From Bradyrhizobium sp. U87765 SZCCT0048 (GTDB lineage Bacteria > Pseudomonadota > Alphaproteobacteria > Rhizobiales > Xanthobacteraceae), in contig NZ_JAFCMM010000004.1 in assembly GCF_018131225.1 (NCBI RefSeq), positions 124,001 to 188,000 on the forward strand: a stretch of DNA of 64,000 nucleotides. Reading direction: 5' to 3'. Numbering within the stretch: the stretch's first letter is position 1; each line of letters opens with the position of its first letter. Position numbers and translations under genes: made by a program. The notes beneath the pieces are model-generated. The model worked only from the letters and a program-made list of their open reading frames with translations, did no database searches and was not told the DNA's origin. This document shows, in pieces, positions 59,564 to 64,000 of this stretch.

Positions 59564-62398
59564 ATGATCGGCGCGATTGCCCGCAAGTTCTTCGGTTCAG
59601 CCAACGAGCGGCGGATCCGGGCCTACCAGCCGCGGGTGGCCGCCATCAACGCGCTGGAGCCGGAACTGATCAAGCTGTCCGACGAGCAGCTGCGGGCGCG
59701 CACCGCCGAGTTCCGCAAGCAACTCGCCGACGGCAAGACGCTCGACGACCTCCTGGTGCCGGCCTTCGCCACCGTGCGCGAGGCGGCCAAGCGCACGCTC
59801 GGCCAGCGCCACTTCGACGTTCAGCTCATCGGCGGCATGGTGCTCCACGAGGGCGATATCGCCGAAATGAAGACCGGCGAAGGCAAGACGCTGGTCGCCA
59901 CCCTTGCGGTCTACCTCAATGCGCTCGCTGGCAAGGGCGTCCATGTCGTCACCGTCAACGACTACCTCGCCAAGCGCGATGCCGACTGGATGGGCCAGGT
60001 CTACGGCTTCCTCGGCCTCACCACCGGCATCATCGTTCACGGCCTCGACGACGAGCAGCGCAAGCAGTCCTACGCCTGCGACATCACCTACGGCACCAAC
60101 AACGAGTACGGCTTCGACTATCTCCGCGACAACATGAAGTACCGCCTCGAGGACATGGTCCAGCGCGGGCACTTCTTCGCCATCGTCGACGAAGTCGACT
60201 CCATCCTGATCGACGAAGCCCGCACCCCGCTGATCATCTCCGGTCCGCTCGACGACCGCTCGGATTTCTACAACACCATCGATACGTTCCTCCCGCGGCT
60301 CGACAAGTCCGACTACGAGGTCGACGAGAAGCAGCGCACCGTGACGCTGACCGAAGCGGGCATGGAGAAGATCGAGACGCTGCTGCGCGACGCCGGCCAG
60401 CTCAAAGGCGAGTCACTGTACGACGTCGAGAACGTCTCCGTCGTGCATCACATCAACCAGGCACTGCGCGCCCACTCGCTGTTCACCCGCGACAAGGATT
60501 ACATCGTCCGCGACGGCGAGGTGGTGATCATCGATGAGTTCACCGGCCGCATGATGCCGGGCCGCCGCTACTCGGAAGGCCTGCACCAGGCGCTGGAAGC
60601 CAAGGAGCATGTCCAGGTTCAGCCCGAGAACCAGACGCTGGCCTCGATCACCTTCCAGAACTACTTCCGGATGTACGAGAAGCTCGCCGGCATGACCGGC
60701 ACCGCGGCGACCGAAGCCGACGAGTTCTTCGACATCTACAAGCTCGAGGTCCGCGAGATCCCGACCAACGTCACCGTCAAGCGTCTCGACGAGGACGACG
60801 AGGTCTACCGCACCGGCAACGAGAAGCACGCTGCGATCCTCAGCGAGATCGAGCGCGCCAATGCGCGCATGCAGCCGGTGCTGGTCGGTACCGCGTCGAT
60901 CGAGAAGTCCGAGGTGCTCGCCGATTTCCTCAAGGAGAACGGCTACAAGCAGATCGACTTCGGTAACCCCAAGGCGCTGGAGAAGCTGTACGCAGCGGCC
61001 CGCGCCGGCAAGCCGGCGAAGCTGTTCGCGGTGCTGAACGCGCGCTTCCATGAGCAGGAAGCCTACATCGTTGCCGAGGCCGGCGTGCCCGGCGCCATCA
61101 CCATCGCCACCAACATGGCCGGCCGCGGTACCGACATCAAGCTCGGCGGCTCGCTCGAGATGCGCGTCGCCCAGGAAACCGCGGGGATCACCGACGAGGC
61201 CGAGAAGCAGGCCCGCATCGCCCAGATCAAGGCCGATATCGAGCACTTCCGCGACATCGTGCTGAAGGCAGAGGAGGTCGTCGAGATCGAGCCGGCCAAG
61301 GGCAATCGCCCGGCCCGGACCGTGACCAAGCCGGGCGGGCTCTACATCATGGGCTCCGAGCGGCACGAGTCTCGCCGCATCGACAACCAGCTGCGCGGCC
61401 GCTCCGGCCGCCAGGGCGACCCCGGCCGCTCCAAGTTCTTCCTGTCGCTCGACGACGACCTGATGCGCATCTTCGGGTCGGACCGTCTCGACAGCATGCT
61501 GACCCGCCTTGGCCTCAAGGACGGCGAGGCGATCATCCATCCCTGGATCAACAAGGCGCTGGAGAAGGCGCAGCAGAAGGTCGAGGCGCGCAACTTCGAC
61601 ATCCGCAAGAACCTGCTCAAGTTCGATAACGTCCAGAACGACCAGCGCAAGGTCATCTTCGATCAGCGCATCGACCTGATGAAGGACGACAACGTCGCCG
61701 AGACCGTCGCCGACATGCGCCATGTCGTGATCGAGGATCTCGTCGCCAAGCACGTGCCCGAGCATGCCTATGCCGAGCAGTGGGACGTCGCCGGCCTCAA
61801 GGAGGAGCTGCTGCGCGTGCTGGCGCTCGAGCTGCCGGTCGACGCGTGGGCCAAGGAAGAAGGCATCGCCAACGAGGAGCTGCTGTCGCGCATCATCAAG
61901 CATGCCGACGAGCACATGGCCGCCAAGGTGGCGCAGTGGGGCCCGGAGGTGATGCGTTACGTCGAGAAGTCACTGCTGCTGCAGACGCTCGACCATCTGT
62001 GGCGCGAACACCTCGTGATGCTCGACCACCTGCGCCAGGTCATCGGCCTGCGCGGCTATGGCCAGCGCGATCCGCTGCAGGAGTACAAGGCCGAGGCCTT
62101 CAATCTGTTCGAGGCGCTGATCGGACGTCTGCGCGAAGCGGTCACGGCCCAGCTGATGCGGGTCGAGATCGTGCCGCCGGAAAACGAGCAGCCGCAACTG
62201 CCGCAGATGGAAGCCCATCACGCCGATCCCGTTACTGGCGAGGACACCATGGCGTTCGCCAGCGCCGCGCTGGCGCCGGTTCCGGCCGACCAGCGCGATC
62301 CCGGCAATCCCGCTTCCTGGGGCAAGGTCGGCCGCAACGAGGATTGCCCGTGCGGCTCCGGCAAGAAGTACAAGCACTGCCACGGCCGCTACGCATAA
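59564..62398 (+). CDS. secA: preprotein translocase ATPase SecA
   Basis: A 944-residue ATPase motor that pushes unfolded precursors through SecYEG. The DEAD motor starts with Walker A in MKTGEGKTLVATLA and has HVVTVNDYLAKRDADWM, VDEVDSILIDEARTPLIISG and GTATEADEFFDIYKLE. NBD2 shows AITIATNMAGRGTDIKLGGS and QLRGRSGRQGDPGRSKFFLS. The C terminus ends in the zinc-binding CPCGSGKKYKHCHG, which also binds SecB. The ATG at 59564 follows AGGA and gives MIGAIARKFFG; an ATG two codons earlier is possible. Confidence 0.97.
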   Translation: MIGAIARKFFGSANERRIRAYQPRVAAINALEPELIKLSDEQLRARTAEFRKQLADGKTLDDLLVPAFATVREAAKRTLGQRHFDVQLIGGMVLHEGDIAEMKTGEGKTLVATLAVYLNALAGKGVHVVTVNDYLAKRDADWMGQVYGFLGLTTGIIVHGLDDEQRKQSYACDITYGTNNEYGFDYLRDNMKYRLEDMVQRGHFFAIVDEVDSILIDEARTPLIISGPLDDRSDFYNTIDTFLPRLDKSDYEVDEKQRTVTLTEAGMEKIETLLRDAGQLKGESLYDVENVSVVHHINQALRAHSLFTRDKDYIVRDGEVVIIDEFTGRMMPGRRYSEGLHQALEAKEHVQVQPENQTLASITFQNYFRMYEKLAGMTGTAATEADEFFDIYKLEVREIPTNVTVKRLDEDDEVYRTGNEKHAAILSEIERANARMQPVLVGTASIEKSEVLADFLKENGYKQIDFGNPKALEKLYAAARAGKPAKLFAVLNARFHEQEAYIVAEAGVPGAITIATNMAGRGTDIKLGGSLEMRVAQETAGITDEAEKQARIAQIKADIEHFRDIVLKAEEVVEIEPAKGNRPARTVTKPGGLYIMGSERHESRRIDNQLRGRSGRQGDPGRSKFFLSLDDDLMRIFGSDRLDSMLTRLGLKDGEAIIHPWINKALEKAQQKVEARNFDIRKNLLKFDNVQNDQRKVIFDQRIDLMKDDNVAETVADMRHVVIEDLVAKHVPEHAYAEQWDVAGLKEELLRVLALELPVDAWAKEEGIANEELLSRIIKHADEHMAAKVAQWGPEVMRYVEKSLLLQTLDHLWREHLVMLDHLRQVIGLRGYGQRDPLQEYKAEAFNLFEALIGRLREAVTAQLMRVEIVPPENEQPQLPQMEAHHADPVTGEDTMAFASAALAPVPADQRDPGNPASWGKVGRNEDCPCGSGKKYKHCHGRYA

Positions 62399-62442
62399 GC
62401 GGCGGTCAGGCTCACGAGGGCCGGCAGAACGGGTTTGAGACC

Positions 62443-62473
62443 AAAAGGGCTGCGCCGTCGCGCAGCCTTTTTT
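62443..62473 (+). terminator. Rho-independent terminator after secA
   Basis: GGCTGCGC (62448-62455), loop CGTC, GCGCAGCC (62460-62467) then TTTTTT; AAAA before the stem makes it bidirectional, serving secA and the convergent racemase gene. Confidence 0.9.
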
Positions 62474-62529
62474 GTGGTGGTTCGGTGTGCTGTGCGAATG
62501 GTGGGCCGCACGTGTGGACGCGACGCGCT

Positions 62530-63222
62530 CTATCCGTTCAGCGCCGTGCTCAGCGCTTCGTCGCAGTGGATCAATGTGGTGTCGAAGACCGGCACCGGCA
62601 CATTGCCCTGGTTGAGGAGCATGCCGACCTCGGTGCAGCCGAGGATCAGGCAATCCGCGCCGCGATCCACCAGACGCTGCGCGATGGCGACATAAGCCGC
62701 TTCGCTGTCGCGGGTGACGACATCACGACAGAGCTCGTCATAGATGACACGATGGGTGGTCGCTCGATCCGATGCGTCGGGAATGATCGGCGTGAGGCCG
62801 GTAGCCGACAGACGCTCGGTGTAGAACGCCTGCTCCATGGTGAACGCGGTCGCCATCAGCCCGGGGGTGCGCAAGCCGCTGGTGCGGATGCGGTTGGCGG
62901 TCGCGTCGGCGATGTGCAGCAGCGGGATGGCCAACCCCGTCATCATCTGCTCCGCCAGCTTGTGCATGGTGTTGGTGGCGAGAATGATGAAATCGGCGCC
63001 GCCGCGTTCGAGCGCTCTGGCTTCGCGGTTCAGGATTTCGCCGGCCTGCTCCCATTGCCCGGCCATCTGCAGCGCCTCGATCCTCGCGAAATCGAGCGAA
63101 CGGATCAGCAGCTCCGGTGAATGAAGGCCGCCGAGGCGCTCGCGCGTTCGGTCGCATAGTTCGCGATAGTAGATCTGGGTCGAGGCGGCGGACATGCCGC
63201 CGAGGATGCCAATGGTCTTCAT
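62530..63222 (-). CDS. aspartate/glutamate racemase family protein, YgeA-like
   Basis: A 230-residue cytoplasmic racemase-like protein. Both halves of the family active site are visible: ILATNTMHKLAE with T83, and LGCTEVGMLL with C196. In E. coli YgeA the pair is reported to be Thr83 and Cys197, so the Thr/Cys arrangement is kept, although the Cys beside the Thr in YgeA is Ala here. MKTIGILGGMSAASTQIYYR is the family start. It would interconvert L- and D-Asp/Glu or a related acid; the substrate is not certain. Convergent with secA. Start ATG at 63222. Confidence 0.85.
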   Translation of the reverse strand: MKTIGILGGMSAASTQIYYRELCDRTRERLGGLHSPELLIRSLDFARIEALQMAGQWEQAGEILNREARALERGGADFIILATNTMHKLAEQMMTGLAIPLLHIADATANRIRTSGLRTPGLMATAFTMEQAFYTERLSATGLTPIIPDASDRATTHRVIYDELCRDVVTRDSEAAYVAIAQRLVDRGADCLILGCTEVGMLLNQGNVPVPVFDTTLIHCDEALSTALNG

Positions 63223-63400
63223 CAGTCAGGCCCGTTCGCGGTCGGGAGCGCAGCACAGCCTGCAGCCGGCGAGTACTGGCGGTCCGCAGTGGTCGAGGTA
63301 TGTCGCGGTGAAAGACGGAAGCCGGGTGACGCGCGGTCATCCAAGGCTCGCACGTGTTGCAGGCGACCGGAGGCGGACGGCGCGGGCGTGGACCGCGGTG

Positions 63401-64000
63401 CTAGCGGACGTTCGACCAGCGGTTCTCGAACGAGTTGGTCGGCACGATCGCCTGGGCGCCGGACATCGGCTGATCCGCAGGCGCGTTCGATGCGGTGGTC
63501 GTCGGCCTCGGCTGCGCCTGGGCGCTGGTGACGGGCCGCGGTGTCGCGGGCTTGGCGTCCGCGGTGCGCACGTCGCGGCCGGGAACAACGGGCTTGCTCG
63601 CGACGACGCTGGCGGGCGGGCGGGCCGCCGGCGGCTTGGTCGCGACGGCGGGTTTCGCAGGCTGCTGGGCAGCCGGCGCGGCCGTCGTCGCGGTGGTGTC
63701 GTTGCCAATGCCGACCTTGCGGGCCAGCGAATGGAAGAAGTTGCCGGACACGGCGCCATCGTTGTTCGCGGCGGCCGCAGCGGCCTGCGGCGGCGCGGCT
63801 TCAGGCACCGGTGCGCCGACGAATGGCGCGTTGACCTCGGGCTCGGGCGCGCGCGGCGGATTGACCGTTTGCGGGATGGTGCCGGGCGCCGCCGAATAGG
63901 ACGCGACCGAGAAATTGCTGTTGGTGTCGGACAGGCCGGTCTGGCCGTTCGGCAGCTTGGCGGCGAACACCGCGTTCATGCCGCCATCGATCCCGGTGTT
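63401..64000 (-). CDS. Pro/Ala-rich protein, C-terminal 199 residues (cut by window edge)
   Basis: An incomplete frame open to the right edge, so the N-terminal domain is not seen. The visible part is low-complexity: AAKLPNGQTGLSDTNSNFSV, then APEPEVNAPFVGAPVPEAAP, a short more regular piece GNFFHSLARKVGIGNDTTAT and a long Pro/Ala/Thr linker to the end IVPTNSFENRWSNVR. I do not recognise it; it might be the tail of an envelope-related protein (such proteins often end in linkers of this kind), but no catalytic motif is visible. Confidence 0.6.
   Translation of the reverse strand, partial: NTGIDGGMNAVFAAKLPNGQTGLSDTNSNFSVASYSAAPGTIPQTVNPPRAPEPEVNAPFVGAPVPEAAPPQAAAAAANNDGAVSGNFFHSLARKVGIGNDTTATTAAPAAQQPAKPAVATKPPAARPPASVVASKPVVPGRDVRTADAKPATPRPVTSAQAQPRPTTTASNAPADQPMSGAQAIVPTNSFENRWSNVR

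Overview
The window is a dense, high-GC stretch (A/T-rich only in a few intergenic spots and in one gene) from an alphaproteobacterium of the Bradyrhizobium/Rhodopseudomonas group (Nitrobacteraceae). The evidence is: a Zur of the short Cys4 type, the phaR-phaA-phaB group, the lysC/ptsP/prfA/prmC/DUF4167 cluster beside ubiG, the secA | prsA-argJ-mutT arrangement, a glutathione/glutaredoxin economy, and several families of palindromic intergenic repeats that I associate with this family. It is chromosomal, mostly core metabolism, with a few accessory patches. I saw no rRNA, tRNA, CRISPR array, prophage or intact insertion sequence.

Layout. 1-12.4 kb: the 5' end of glnD, then an ssuACB-type sulfonate/nitrate ABC importer, an OsmC peroxidase, small accessory genes (membrane protein, tautomerase, GNAT acetyltransferase), a visibly less GC-rich secreted protein of unknown function, and a two-component system facing a DUF2147 / CcdA / DipZ-like thioredoxin group. 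12.4-23 kb: mutS, pcaF-pcaHG of protocatechuate breakdown, a marR-emrA-emrB efflux operon and a patatin-like lipase. 23-31 kb: zur, a DMT exporter, ispG, then ispA with two membrane-protein genes, mtgA and rpmF. 31-38.5 kb: a degenerate GGDEF plus intact EAL protein, and the polyhydroxybutyrate genes phaR (reverse), phaA and phaB.

38.5-53 kb: gloB with a cupin, a methyltransferase, DUF4167, prmC-prfA, ptsP, a broken aminoglycoside-phosphotransferase-like gene, lysC, a PH-domain protein, ubiG, a half-size DMT transporter, and the overlapping set comF-grxC-nitrilase-DUF1178. 53.4-55 kb: a YCII/DGPF protein and an ECF sigma factor with a long C-terminal extension, lying between comF and a methyltransferase. 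56-64 kb: mutT-argJ, a parvulin, secA, a YgeA-type racemase and an incomplete Pro/Ala-rich protein.

How the genes work together. PcaHG opens protocatechuate and PcaF releases acetyl-CoA and succinyl-CoA from 3-oxoadipyl-CoA; PhaA and PhaB turn acetyl-CoA into 3-hydroxybutyryl-CoA for carbon storage under PhaR. IspG and IspA serve isoprenoid synthesis. GlnD and PtsP are the sensory ends of nitrogen control. The CcdA/DipZ-thioredoxin pair would carry electrons to the periplasm. The least ordinary items are the ECF-sigma/DGPF pair, the split DipZ module beside a two-component system with a tandem box, the secreted protein with an internal duplication, the decayed phosphotransferase gene, and the repeat families.
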